Assembly (NCBI GenBank): GCA_003116975.1
Contig: BGKB01000252.1
Span: 1 to 57,514 of the forward strand
Direction of reading: 5' to 3'
Source: Aurantiochytrium sp. KH105
Lineage: Eukaryota > Sar > Bigyra > Thraustochytrida > Thraustochytriidae
Length of the DNA stretch: 57,514 nt
The notes beneath the pieces are model-generated. The model ran no database searches. It was given only the letters and a program-made list of their open reading frames with translations, and was not told the DNA's origin. Positions 31,441-41,135 of the stretch are shown here, in pieces. Position 1 is the stretch's first letter; every line of letters begins with the position of its first letter. The translations under genes and the position numbers were made by a program.

Positions 31441-32274
31441 AACACCACGAGGCTCAGCTCAGCAGCAATGTGCTGCTGTTCGTAGCCTGCACCTTTTCCG
31501 TTTCTTCCTTCTTGTCTGTCACTTCCGTCACCATCTTCATTCACTAGTTTGTTTTCTCAAATGTAGAATTTTCGTAAAATTTGATTATAGGGTTCCTTGT
31601 GGGGCCTGCGTGCATGCCGACCACAAGTGGCATAGCGGGCGGGCGGGCGGGCGGACGAGTGAGCGTGTAAACAGAAGAGCAAACATTTGCGCCAGAGAAA
31701 GAGAAGAGAGAGTTCGCTAAAAGAGGCGTTGTGCTTGCTTTACGTTCACCTTTGGCACGAATGAGATCGCCGTCCTCAATCCTTCATGGATGTTGGACGC
31801 TTGGCTCGCATCCTACACACTGCGTTTGCTCGCGCGTCACCGCGCGAGCAATGAGTATGTTTTCCAGAGACGGCCTTGCGAATATGAAATGCCACAGCTC
31901 AACTCACAGAGGAGGAGTTTAAAAAAAGAAGAAGGATGAATTTGTGAAGTCGGCCATCCCGGTGCTGCCCCCATTACCAAGCCATGGTGGCGCAGGGAAA
32001 GTTTTGCAGTAAAAAGCATTGTCAGGATCGATGAAATGGAAAGGAATGAAAAGGAAAGAAAAGGTGCAGCGAGTTTCCGAAAAGAGTTCACTCGCGAACT
32101 TGAGCACCATATTATTGCTCACACAGTACGTTGTGTATTTCTCTCAAAACACAACGTGTTGCTGCTTCTGTGTGGTGACGTGTGCTGTGGTGAGTCGGTC
32201 AGTGCGTCTATTGCCTGCGCGTGTGGCCGTACGGTTCGCCAATCTGATAGCAAGCCAATACGTCAACCAGCTTG
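31441..32274. other. convergent 3' intergenic region
   Basis: An 834-base spacer, AT-richer than average, with a GGGC repeat at 31634-31655 (GCGGGCGGGCGGGCGG). It should carry the 3' UTRs of both neighbours. No gene is supported. Confidence 0.45.
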
Positions 32275-34089
32275 CTACTCTGTCGGGAGAAGGACCGCCT
32301 GCGACAAGCTGGCGCAGTCCTTGACAGGAAGAAATTCGCAGATCCGCATGGCCACAACAACAGGAATGTTCTCGAGGCGCGAAGGGCAAGGCCCGCGCGT
32401 GGCACGAAGGTCGCACGCGGCAGTATCCGCACGAGAGGTGGGCTGTGAAGTGAAAGTTCGGTTCTCACTACTCCCAGCAGCCTCGAGACACCTTGGACTG
32501 GCTGCAGCGACACCACTCGCAATCGGCGTAAAGCGCCGTGCATCAGCATTTTCAGCAGCAAGGTTGGTTGGGGAGGATTTATTCCGAGGCGTCGCAGACA
32601 TGGACGACGTGCGGAAACCAGGCGGCGCAAAGCCCGCAAAGTTAGTTGGTGTGCGCTTGACACGCCCTTGTTGAACGCGCAGCGCATTTCCCGGGGCGTT
32701 GGCCTGATTGAGCACAAGAGGCACAGATGGTGTGAACGCCCCAGCAGCTGCCACAGGGTCGGCGCTGGAAGAGTAGCTGCCTCCGATGACCTTGGGGTTC
32801 AAGCCCAGGCCAGGCGCAGCACCAGCGGATGTAGGTGAAGAGACCTTGCCAGCCACGACAGCAAGGCCAGAAGACGAAGAGGGATGGGCGAGCGGGTCAC
32901 CAAACTCAAAGGCGTGCTCGTCGCCCATGGGAGACGATTGCGGCGTTGTGTCAGGCGTGGCTGTGACAGAAGAGATGGATCCCACTGATGTGTAGTCTTC
33001 CGGGTCCATACTAGCAGCCGAGACGGGGCTGTGCAAAGATGAAAAGACGCCGCTGCGCAGGGTTGGCATGAAGACGCCCATTCCCCTGCCACTGCTGCTG
33101 CCACTGCTGCTGCTGCTGCTGGGGGTAAAGCCTTGGACTGCGCGCATTCGTGCAGCCAAGACGGCCGCTGAAGGTGGAGCCGGCGCAAGAGAAAAGTCAT
33201 CCTCGACACCGGTACCATTGCCATCACCGCCGGTATGAAGTCCCAGTTCGCCGGCCCGAGGACCATGACGCTGCACTTGGGTATCAACATGCGGCCTGTC
33301 AACGTTGGGTCTGTTCCAGTGCGGGCGGCGAACGACCGCAGGGTCATCTTCACGAGTGCTTGTAAGAGCTTCCGAAGGGTTCACGCGTTCGGGTTTAGGA
33401 ATGAGCAAATCCGCCTGAGTGCGGGGCGCCCGACCCGACGATAGCGTCGGCGGCGGCGGAGGAAGTCCCCCACTCGGGCGCACCTCTGGCGACGAAGATG
33501 GGGGAACTGAGGTGACCTCGGGACGCGAAAACGACAACGAGCTTGTCCCTGTAGGAGTCGGTGTCCTTAGCGTGTTGCGAGGCGTAACGGGTGGGGTAAC
33601 CGATGGTGTGACATTTCCGCTGCTGGCTGTGGGCGTGACGGGCTCGCTGTTGGAGACATACTTTGAGATTTTTTGCAGCTCTCTTCGGCCCTCGGGCGTG
33701 GTGGTGAGTTTGAAGAGATCTTCGTCATTGCTGGCCTCGGCCGTGCGTACATGGTTGAGGCATTGGCTCCAGTTCGGGAAGAGCTCGTTGCATGCGCGGC
33801 AATAGTACTTGGGCACGGAGCCGCCTCCACCTCCGCCACCTCCGCCGCCGCCTCCATTCGTACCTCCGCTCCGCGGCGAGGGTTGCGTGGGATTCTCTAC
33901 AATTTTGCTCGGTTTCTGGCTGCTTGGTGCCACCTTGCGGGAGCGACCCATCGCTTCAGTCGTATCTGCTGCACTCGCGAGCTCCTCTAGTTGCTGTTGT
34001 TCTTGTTGTTGTTGTTGTTGTTCTTGTTGACGTCCGGCTTCCTGCTGTTGCAGTCTTTCGGCCAGGCTCTCGCGGCTCGCGGACCACAT
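32275..34089 (-). CDS. low-complexity protein with CxxC...C..H motif
   Basis: A 604-residue ORF from a true ATG at 34089 to TAG at 32275; family not recognised. The N terminus is Gln/Glu-rich (residues about 14-35), followed by a Gly run (79-90). The one compact segment is KYYCRACNELFPNWSQCLNH (94-113), with Cys97, Cys100, Cys110 and His113, which may bind zinc like a C2H2 or CCCH finger; a usual second His is not obvious. The rest is Ser/Thr/Pro-rich and probably disordered, with TVTP-type repeats (TPTASSGNVTPSVTPPVTPR) that look like proline-directed kinase sites. Composition suggests a nuclear or signalling scaffold (inference). Codon use and continuity over 1.8 kb support a real gene, though the last 60 residues are less convincing. 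Confidence 0.62.
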   Translation of the reverse strand: MWSASRESLAERLQQQEAGRQQEQQQQQQEQQQLEELASAADTTEAMGRSRKVAPSSQKPSKIVENPTQPSPRSGGTNGGGGGGGGGGGGSVPKYYCRACNELFPNWSQCLNHVRTAEASNDEDLFKLTTTPEGRRELQKISKYVSNSEPVTPTASSGNVTPSVTPPVTPRNTLRTPTPTGTSSLSFSRPEVTSVPPSSSPEVRPSGGLPPPPPTLSSGRAPRTQADLLIPKPERVNPSEALTSTREDDPAVVRRPHWNRPNVDRPHVDTQVQRHGPRAGELGLHTGGDGNGTGVEDDFSLAPAPPSAAVLAARMRAVQGFTPSSSSSSGSSSGRGMGVFMPTLRSGVFSSLHSPVSAASMDPEDYTSVGSISSVTATPDTTPQSSPMGDEHAFEFGDPLAHPSSSSGLAVVAGKVSSPTSAGAAPGLGLNPKVIGGSYSSSADPVAAAGAFTPSVPLVLNQANAPGNALRVQQGRVKRTPTNFAGFAPPGFRTSSMSATPRNKSSPTNLAAENADARRFTPIASGVAAASPRCLEAAGSSENRTFTSQPTSRADTAACDLRATRGPCPSRLENIPVVVAMRICEFLPVKDCASLSQAVLLPTE

Positions 34090-34290
34090 CCAAGAGCGCC
34101 AGGGCCGTCAAACCCCTCTTGCCGCCCCGGACGCCGCCACAAGGGCGCGTGCGTCCGTTCGTGAGGTTCTCTTTCCTCGCGTTAATCGCAGTGCAGCGTG
34201 CAAATTGCCAGCGCCCTCCACGCTGCTGCTCCCGCGAATGCAGGTAGGGGCTGCCGGAGCGCGACGTTCGCCAGGATGTCTGCTTTTCTA

Positions 34291-34333
34291 CGAGACAGAA
34301 CGAGACGAGACGAGACGAGACGAGACAAGACGA
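34291..34333. repeat. CGAGA pentanucleotide repeat
   Basis: Eight or so CGAGA units about 200 bases upstream of the Cys/His gene start, mirroring the repeat at 14048-14099 upstream of the Gln/His-rich gene. Confidence 0.75.
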
Positions 34334-35070
34334 AGGCCAGGCCAAGTAAACTAAGCGAACCTGCGAGCCTCACGCGCTCGCTCACAGCCCGCTCCGCCGC
34401 CAAGAGCAGCGCCTCCTCGGGGCCTCGAGCCGCGCGGGATCCCGGCGGCGCGCGCGAGCAAGGCCGACCTCGTACAGGTCGAGCTCGTCGCGGTCCTCGA
34501 CGGCGTCGTCGTCGGCGGGGAGGGCGGGCGGGAGCGAGGGAGGCGGCGCAGGTGCCGCGGACACGTGGGCGCGCACGGCTGCTGCGCTCGGCGAGCGCGG
34601 CGGCGCGGGGCGGGGCTGGGCTCGGACGCCCGCCTTGCGCTGCGCGGCGGCGCGGGCGGGGTCGAGCCGCGGCGGGCGGAGAGGCTGGATGGAGGGAGTC
34701 GGGTTGAGCTGAGCTGGGTTGGCTGCAGCGCTGGAGGGCTGGAGGGATGGCGGGATGCAGTGCTGGCCGGGCTCGCGCTGGCTGGCTGCGCCGCCGCGCC
34801 TCCCGGCGTGCGCGGTCGCTCGCTCGCGCGCTCCGTCGGTCGCTCGCTCGCTCGCTCGCGGCGGCCTGCGCGGGCGCGAGCGCAAAAGCGCTCGCTCGCG
34901 TCGGAGGGCTCGTCCGCGCGGCTGGGGATGGGGATCGAGATGGGGGATTGGATGCTGCTGTGCTGCCCGCCCGCCCAGGCGGATCGACCCAGGCGACGAG
35001 ACCGAGCCCCAGCGGAGCGCGCGCCGCCCCGCCTGCCTGCCGCCTGCCGCCTGCCTCCCGCGCGTCGCGC

Positions 35071-35101
35071 ACACGCACGCACGCACGCACGCACGCACGC
35101 A
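35071..35101. repeat. ACGC tetranucleotide microsatellite
   Basis: About seven ACGC units within the GC-rich spacer, 120 bases before the GCAAGT array. Confidence 0.75.
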
Positions 35102-35224
35102 GCCGTGCCGCGGGCGTCGGCCTCGCGCGGCGTCGCGGCTCTGCTCCTGCTCTGCGCCGCCGCGCGGGCTCGAGGCGGCCTGGGCTGGGCCTGCCTGGCT
35201 TGCCTGCGTGCCTCTGGCCGCGCC

Positions 35225-35312
35225 GCAAGTGGGCTATGGCGCCGCGCGCAAGTGGGCCATGGCGCCCCGCGCAAGTGGGGAATGCCGCCGCGCAAGTCGG
35301 CCTCGCCGCGCC
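35225..35312 (+). repeat. GCAAGT repeat array, site C (23-23-21 spacing)
   Basis: Heads at 35225, 35248, 35271 and 35292, reading GCAAGTGGGCTATGG, GCAAGTGGGCCATGG, GCAAGTGGGGAATGC and GCAAGTCGGCC. It is 1136 bp upstream of the Cys/His gene, on the strand opposite to that gene. Same order of spacings as site B. Confidence 0.65.
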
Positions 35313-36104
35313 CCGCGCGCCCGTTCCGCGCGTTCCAACCGCGCCGCTGCCGCGCCCTGCTTACGGATAGCGGACCGCGCCGCCGTTCTTTTATGGGTTC
35401 CACGCGCGTTCCGGGGACGTGACGCAGCCCGCGAAGCCCCCCCCCCGAGGGAAAAAACGGGCTGTGGGATGAGTCACTGGGCGGCGCGCGCCGCGTGGGA
35501 GACGGAGCATCACTGCGACTGACGAGCTCTGCGTGATGTGTAGTGTAGATAGGAGGGGGTGGGCATGAGTTGGAGAATGGGGTAATGAGAGGGAAAGACT
35601 GGGGCAAAGAATATGAGTGGCAGAGGGAGAAATGGAAGCATGTCACTGATACTTGAAAAGTTAGTGGAGATGGTTTGGGACTGAAAATGGATGGGGCGGG
35701 AAGCTATTTGTGACGGCGGGGTGGGGAAAGGCCAGTCGATAGGACGTGTCAAGGGTGTCTAGTGGAGAGACCCACGTGCGCACCGACGCTGCCCCAAACA
35801 TGGGTTCAACCTTACAAGAACTGTTTATAATACGTAGATTGTTCACATTAAGTCTGGGTCTGGTGAGGAAAGCACGTTCCCCTGCGCGTGCCCCAACAGT
35901 TATAGCCAAGGATATACCAGATAGTCAAGAATAAATGCTACTAATGATTGCTGGCTGATTTGGGGTTGCGCTTGATTCGTTCGGTGGATGATGCGCGAAA
36001 GGCCTTGCAATTTCCATTTCAATTTTGACTTTCAAAAAACTAATTGGCATCATCATCAGTGGTTGTATCAGCTGCCGCATGATTTTGCCATTCTTACATT
36101 CTTG

Positions 36105-36175
36105 CAGCTCTGCTTTCTGCTCTGCTCTACTCTGCTCTGTTCTGCTCGTACTTTTGCTTCTGCTCTGCGCTGCTC
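36105..36175. repeat. CTCTG-type repeat
   Basis: Imperfect repeats of tctgctctgct and variants immediately 3' of ABC copy 1, probably in its 3' UTR. Confidence 0.6.
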
Positions 36176-36191
36176 GGTGAAGCAAGCTTTC

Positions 36192-38198
36192 TCAGGCCGC
36201 TCGACCCCATATTCCAGCAGGACGAGGGGGGGCGGCGGGGCGCTGCTTTCCAAGCCTAGTGAGACTTGCAAGATACGTGTGCACCGACAGAATAGCATCT
36301 TGTTCGCCGCGCTGCAGCTTGTTCAAGTCCAGGACCTGTGTACAAAGATCCTGGACGGTGTCATGACTGTGGGTAATGACAAGGACAGTCTTGTCCCGCA
36401 GAAAGCCCTTGAGCGATCTCGTCACGACTGCTCGCATGACCGGATCCAGGGCGCTCATGCACTCATCCAAGAGCACATAACACACGTGCTCGCGACAGAG
36501 CAGGCGCGCCATCTGCAGGCGCTGAGCCTGGCCTCCGCTTACCATGCGCTCCGAGGTCAGCTCTGTGTCGAGGCCTTGGCGCAGCGAGTGGACCCATGCA
36601 TCGAGACCCAGCTGCTCGAGAACGGCCCAAATTTTAGCATTGTCGGGAGGGCTCACATTGCCGTACCAAATGTTGTCGCGGATGCTCCGCGCAAAGAGCT
36701 TGGACTCCTGACTGACATAGCCAAGAGAAGCGCGGATTGTGTGCTGGGTGTACTCATCGAGATGAAGACCACCAAACCGAATTTGGCCAAGGTACGGAAG
36801 AAGACCGGACGCCGCGCGAAACAGCGTTGACTTGCCCCCGCCACTCTCTGCCACGATGGCCATCGTGGCACCGTGGGGAATCGTAAAGGAAATGTTGGAA
36901 ACCGCAGGGCGATCGGTCTGGGAATACTGCACCGTGACCTGATAGAATTCGAGCGAGCCAGGGCGCACGCAAACATCGTCGCTGGCCACGGCATCATCAA
37001 AGTGGCCGTCTTGAGTCTTATAGGCTGTTCTGAGCGCTCGTTGCACGGTTTTCAGCGCAATTTGGTATGCTGTGTCGCTCTCACTCGTGAGTGCGATACG
37101 GTTGAAGCTCTTGTGGCTCTCCTCGAGGAGAAGAACAAACGCCATGAGAGAAAATAGTGTGTTGACGGCCTCAGCAAAAGCCTCTTCTGCGTCAACGAGC
37201 GATCGCGCGTAGAGCATCGTTGCAATAGGCATGACGATCATGAGAAAGATCACGACAAAGGTGGTCAGAAAAAAAATGTGAGATATGCTGGCGTCCAACG
37301 AAGATGCTGGAAATTCCTTGGTTTGAAGCAAGTTTTTCTCGACGACGTTCATATTGTGCATTGCTACAATGTCCGCATTGCGAAGTATGTCGAGAATGAG
37401 CTCATTCACGTCTTGAATGTACGCCTTGCGACGAGTATTTGGTTCCTTGAGAAGATAAGATCGCATGAAGAACTCTGCAAATAGCACGCAAGCCACAAAG
37501 GCAAGAGCTAGCAGCATGAGTTCCCAGAAGAGCACCATGCAGACGATGATGACCATGCCGATATTGTACTTTTCTCCCATGCGCTGAAATTTGGTCCGTG
37601 CCTCGTATTCGAAAAGAACTGAGATGTGCTCGAGGATTATAGCCGGGCTCTCGTTTTGGGCTTGCTGCAAATGTGAATTGAGAGTCGAGTCGAGCAGTGA
37701 CATGCGCCGTTTACGTGCCATCTTGCTTGCTAGCTTCAGCGCAGCGCTTTGGCTATACGCAGCACCAAGAGCTACCGGTACCATGGATAGCAGAGCGATG
37801 ATGATGATGATGTCGAAGTCTACGGCATCGAGAAAGAGCGCTTCGAGCAAGGGAGAGGTGACTGTCCCCAGGATGCCATCGCTGGCACCCTCCCGCTCTT
37901 CGACGCTGACAAAGAGTTTGCGAAGCAGAACTGCAAGTAGCCACTTGACAATGATGTCGAAAAAACTTGAAATCACGTGTGAAGCGAGAATGAAAGTGAC
38001 ATCCCATCCGGTGGTCTTGCAGCATGACGTTTTCTCCCTACGATAGCTGTTCGTTTCATTTGCATAATCAAAATTTGCCTCTTCCAAGGAATATTCCATC
38101 GAGCTCGCAGTCATGCTCTCTACAGAGCTAACCTTTGATGTCTTGAACTCGTTGAGCTGACCAGCCGCTGGCGCAACCGGGGGGGATCCATGCTTCAT
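36192..38198 (-). CDS. ABC half-transporter, array copy 1
   Basis: A 668-residue exporter-type (ABCB-like) half-transporter, TMD then NBD, expected to act as a dimer. The N terminus (1-65) is cytosolic and Ser/Glu-rich. The first helix ends in the family motif WLLAVLLRKLFVSVEE. Further hydrophobic segments follow near 130-155, 210-255 and 300-370. A NADIVAMHNM motif marks the intracellular loop and LLLEESHKSFNRI precedes the NBD. NBD: Walker A AESGGGKST at 450-458, Q-loop GYVSQESKLFARSIRDNIWYG, signature VSGGQAQRLQMARLLCR, Walker B LLDECMSALDP, switch ITHSHDT. All catalytic residues are present. It is the only inverted copy and the most divergent of the six. Substrate unknown. The ATG at 38198 is the first in frame. 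Confidence 0.88.
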   Translation of the reverse strand: MKHGSPPVAPAAGQLNEFKTSKVSSVESMTASSMEYSLEEANFDYANETNSYRREKTSCCKTTGWDVTFILASHVISSFFDIIVKWLLAVLLRKLFVSVEEREGASDGILGTVTSPLLEALFLDAVDFDIIIIIALLSMVPVALGAAYSQSAALKLASKMARKRRMSLLDSTLNSHLQQAQNESPAIILEHISVLFEYEARTKFQRMGEKYNIGMVIIVCMVLFWELMLLALAFVACVLFAEFFMRSYLLKEPNTRRKAYIQDVNELILDILRNADIVAMHNMNVVEKNLLQTKEFPASSLDASISHIFFLTTFVVIFLMIVMPIATMLYARSLVDAEEAFAEAVNTLFSLMAFVLLLEESHKSFNRIALTSESDTAYQIALKTVQRALRTAYKTQDGHFDDAVASDDVCVRPGSLEFYQVTVQYSQTDRPAVSNISFTIPHGATMAIVAESGGGKSTLFRAASGLLPYLGQIRFGGLHLDEYTQHTIRASLGYVSQESKLFARSIRDNIWYGNVSPPDNAKIWAVLEQLGLDAWVHSLRQGLDTELTSERMVSGGQAQRLQMARLLCREHVCYVLLDECMSALDPVMRAVVTRSLKGFLRDKTVLVITHSHDTVQDLCTQVLDLNKLQRGEQDAILSVHTYLASLTRLGKQRPAAPPRPAGIWGRAA

Positions 38199-39569
38199 GC
38201 TGAGCTGCGATGACTGCGAGGTTTGATCGGTCAGCTCGTATTGCGCAGAAAGGTCCGATCGAGTTCTGCTTTATGCAACGCCATGCGGTTCATTCACTGC
38301 ACACACAAACAGGTTTCGCCTTGAGGGAAAAGTATATGCAAATGATTTTTCTGTATAAAGAACGTGCCTGCAAATAGCCTGTATTTGACCGAAAATCTTC
38401 ACCGAAGGAAGCAATGCAGCACTCCATGCGTCCTTGCAAAGAAGGTTGCGTCACGCTCCGCTTCCGGCCAGGCGAATTTCCGACTATGGGACGGAAAGAA
38501 GTGAAGAGGGAAGTCTTTGGGGACACTCGAAGCGGCCCGGGGCCAAACCTCAAGCTCCGAGCGTGGCTCACCCCCGTCGGACACTACGAAATCAACCGCT
38601 CCAACCCTCGCGGGGAAGGATATCTGAGCCCGTTTCATGGATTGACAGAAAGTGGCGAAGAGAAGTTGTTTCGCGGCATCGCGCGCAGTACAGCAAGGGG
38701 AACTGGAGTGGGTGCATCACGCCGTAGAGCTCGGCTTTTGGTATTCGAATGTCATCCTGCGAGAGTCTCCAATGTCTGAAATCCTGGACGCCCGCCAGCT
38801 GCTCTCCACAGCCCGACCAGCCCAGGCTTGCCGCAACTTGGCTGGCTGTTTGCTCTGCGACGCTGCGAGTGCTGCCGCGCTACACTGCAAATGCCCTCCT
38901 TCCTAGACCTAAACGAACATAAACCAAAGAATGCGTTGGTGTCACCCCGACGAAGCACCAACATGGCATGCCATTTTTAGCGCCTTTAGGGGGGGGGGGC
39001 TCCAGCTTGCGCGCGCGCGCGCACACGAGCGGGGATGTGACGAAGTGCTGGCCGTGGACACCAGCCGGGTGCACTCCAGCCTTCGGAAGAGCACCGAGCA
39101 CCGCTAGAATATCGACACCCGCATGCGTGAGAAGCACCGTGTCACAAAATGCGAACCTGAGTGCCAGAATAAAGCAACTTTAGTAAAGTGGTCTCTAGAC
39201 GTGCGCGCCCGCGCGAGAGAGGAAGTTTGGCGATGGGCTGGCGGCGAACACCAGTTTGGCACCTTCGTGCTTCGGAAGAACGCCGAGCACTGCCAGAGAA
39301 TCGTTGAGCTCGTTGCACTCGCTGGTCGCTGACGCCCTCCTTGCGTTCAGGGAGGAACTCGAGTCCAAACCCTAGAAGGCCTTCGATGGGGACTGGCTGC
39401 TGCGCAGACGTTGCGCGTTCACGTGGCTGTGGAGCGAGAAATGTAATAGGGGCCTACAGGACTGAGCCTTGTAGAAATAGACCCAAGCCGGTGACGCTAA
39501 AGAGGGCCAGGGATGATAACACCGACAAGACGTGAACGTTCGAACTTGCTCATTGCATTATGTTGCAGG

Positions 39570-39641
39570 CTCTGCAGATCAACGCGGCTTTACAGACCAA
39601 CGCGGCTCGATAAATCAACGCGAATATGCAGACAAGCGCGG
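39570..39641 (+). repeat. 18-bp tandem repeat, four units
   Basis: Units of the type CAGATCAACGCGGCT (18 bp) at 39570, 39588, 39606 and 39624. In one frame it reads LQINAA/LQTNAA-like repeats but meets TAA in unit 3, so it may be a remnant of a repeat-coding gene. Confidence 0.55.
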
Positions 39642-40860
39642 CTCTTGATCTCACCCCCGAACTTCAGACAGGGTGCGAAGAGCAGGGACAGGCGCTATTC
39701 ATGCATGATGCTGGCATTCATCGCCTTGCCATGCTTTGCCAGATCGAAGTTGGCGCCTTCAACGGAAAAGGAAGCTTTGCATTTGCTCTCTCCCTTTCGC
39801 TCTTCGACAGCTCGATCTTCTCGTCCGTCGCCCGGAAATAGTGGCTCGCTGGAGCGAAGCCTTAATCTCTTTCTCGCGAGATCACCTCGTCGTCATCCCG
39901 AACAGTCCCCATTCGTTGTGGCTCTCTCAAGAAGTCTCATAAACCTCTGGTTCTTCATAGATTGATCTTGCTCTCATGACCCGAAGCGCTTGATTTGATG
40001 GACCATCATCTTCGTTGTTTTGAAAAAGATATAAAGCAAGAATCAATGGTTTCTTGGTGACGAATTGGCGCTTTTGGAATCCTTCGCATTGAAAAAAATT
40101 GGAAAAAAAGAGAGTTTGACGGTCTATAGATTACGAAGGAGGGTATCGTAGCGCGAGCTGGCGCATACATTAGTTTTGGCCTGCGTTTTTACGATGGAGA
40201 TTAGATGCGGGACCTTGCTCGCTCACTGTTATTGCACGCTTGTATTCCTTGGCAATGCCCGTCTGGTAATTACGTGAAAACGGCACAAGCCAGGGCTCTG
40301 TGAGGGGAATTCTCTCAGAAGATATGCAATCACAACAGATACCATCAATGCGCGTCTCCGATTTGGGATTTGGAAAAGATCTAGTTCAGTTGTATATACC
40401 TTGGTATTATCGTCTACAAGTCGATTGATGAGGTCAATTATGACTGTTTGTGTATATTTAGACGAGAACCACCTGACGAGCGATTGATCGCAATATGCAC
40501 GGAAGCGTCAGGCTCCGTGTTTGCTGCGGGTAGCCTCTCTGCATTTCGAAGGCTAGTCTCACTCACGCTCGGCCAGAGGCGATGACGTCGTCTGTAACGG
40601 TGAGTACAATTGTTAGGAATTGCTTGGATGTCGACGACGGTGATCAACGTACCGACCGACACGAGCCCATCGAGGCAGCGGCCGATGCAGAACGCAGCTG
40701 CGCGGCGCAATAATAAGTGAGAGGGGGGCTGATGCCTCGCCGTGCGCACGAAGGCTTTGCTCGTCACACCATGGCGACAGCGTTGTTTCGCCCGGAGATC
40801 CGATGACGAAACAACACCCGGAGAACCGATGACTTCCACCCCAAATTTCACAATTGTTCA

Positions 40861-40937
40861 GCGGGCCGAGTACCCCGGAGTGCCTAGGCCTATCTCTAGT
40901 ACCCTGCCCTCTCAAACAAGCGGGCCGAGTACCCCGG
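40861..40937 (+). repeat. 18-bp direct repeat, 59 bp apart
   Basis: GCGGGCCGAGTACCCCGG occurs at 40861-40878 and again at 40920-40937, about 200-275 bases upstream of the ABC copy 2 start codon. It could be a promoter element. Confidence 0.5.
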
Positions 40938-41135
40938 GTATACCCCCTTTGGAGGTACTATACAGATTAGATGCGAGAGCCCGCTTTGGGAATGAGTTGC
41001 CAGCGACCTGGAGGACCATGTTCAAGTTGGATGAGCGAGCGAGGGCGTCGTGTATGGGGCTCGCACAAGGTGGGAACGAGTTCGTCCGAATCGGTTGCAA
41101 GCAGATCCCTAATCGGTCGAGCGGGAGTCAACAAG

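Larger units (their letters stand above)
34090..36191. other. 2.1-kb intergenic region, GC-rich then AT-rich
   Basis: This lies upstream of the minus-strand Cys/His gene and downstream of ABC copy 1. The first 1.3 kb is GC-rich with GAGAC, GCTC and ACGC microsatellites and the GCAAGT array, and gives long overlapping ORFs in all frames that are compositional. From about 35520 the DNA turns AT-richer, and near 36105-36175 there is a CTCTG repeat just after the ABC copy 1 stop. No gene is supported. Confidence 0.5.
38199..41135. other. 2.9-kb spacer between divergent ABC copies 1 and 2
   Basis: No gene is supported. It contains a 120-residue open frame at 38414-38779 of unclear status, a run of Gs at 38990, a diverged tandem duplication (about 39009-39115 and 39200-39305), four 18-bp units at 39570-39641, AT-rich DNA at 39940-40440, and short direct and inverted repeats at 40780-40940. 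Both ABC promoters must lie at its edges. Confidence 0.45.

Noticed and set aside
34182..35646. Several overlapping 200-430-codon frames in the GC-rich spacer
   Set aside because: All frames are open at once because of GC content; Arg/Ala/Pro-rich with no domain, and the GCAAGT repeats and microsatellites lie inside.
38414..38779. 121-codon plus-strand frame in the ABC copy 1/2 spacer
   Set aside because: It has an ATG and mixed composition, but three other frames are also open here and nothing is recognisable; left unannotated as a gene.
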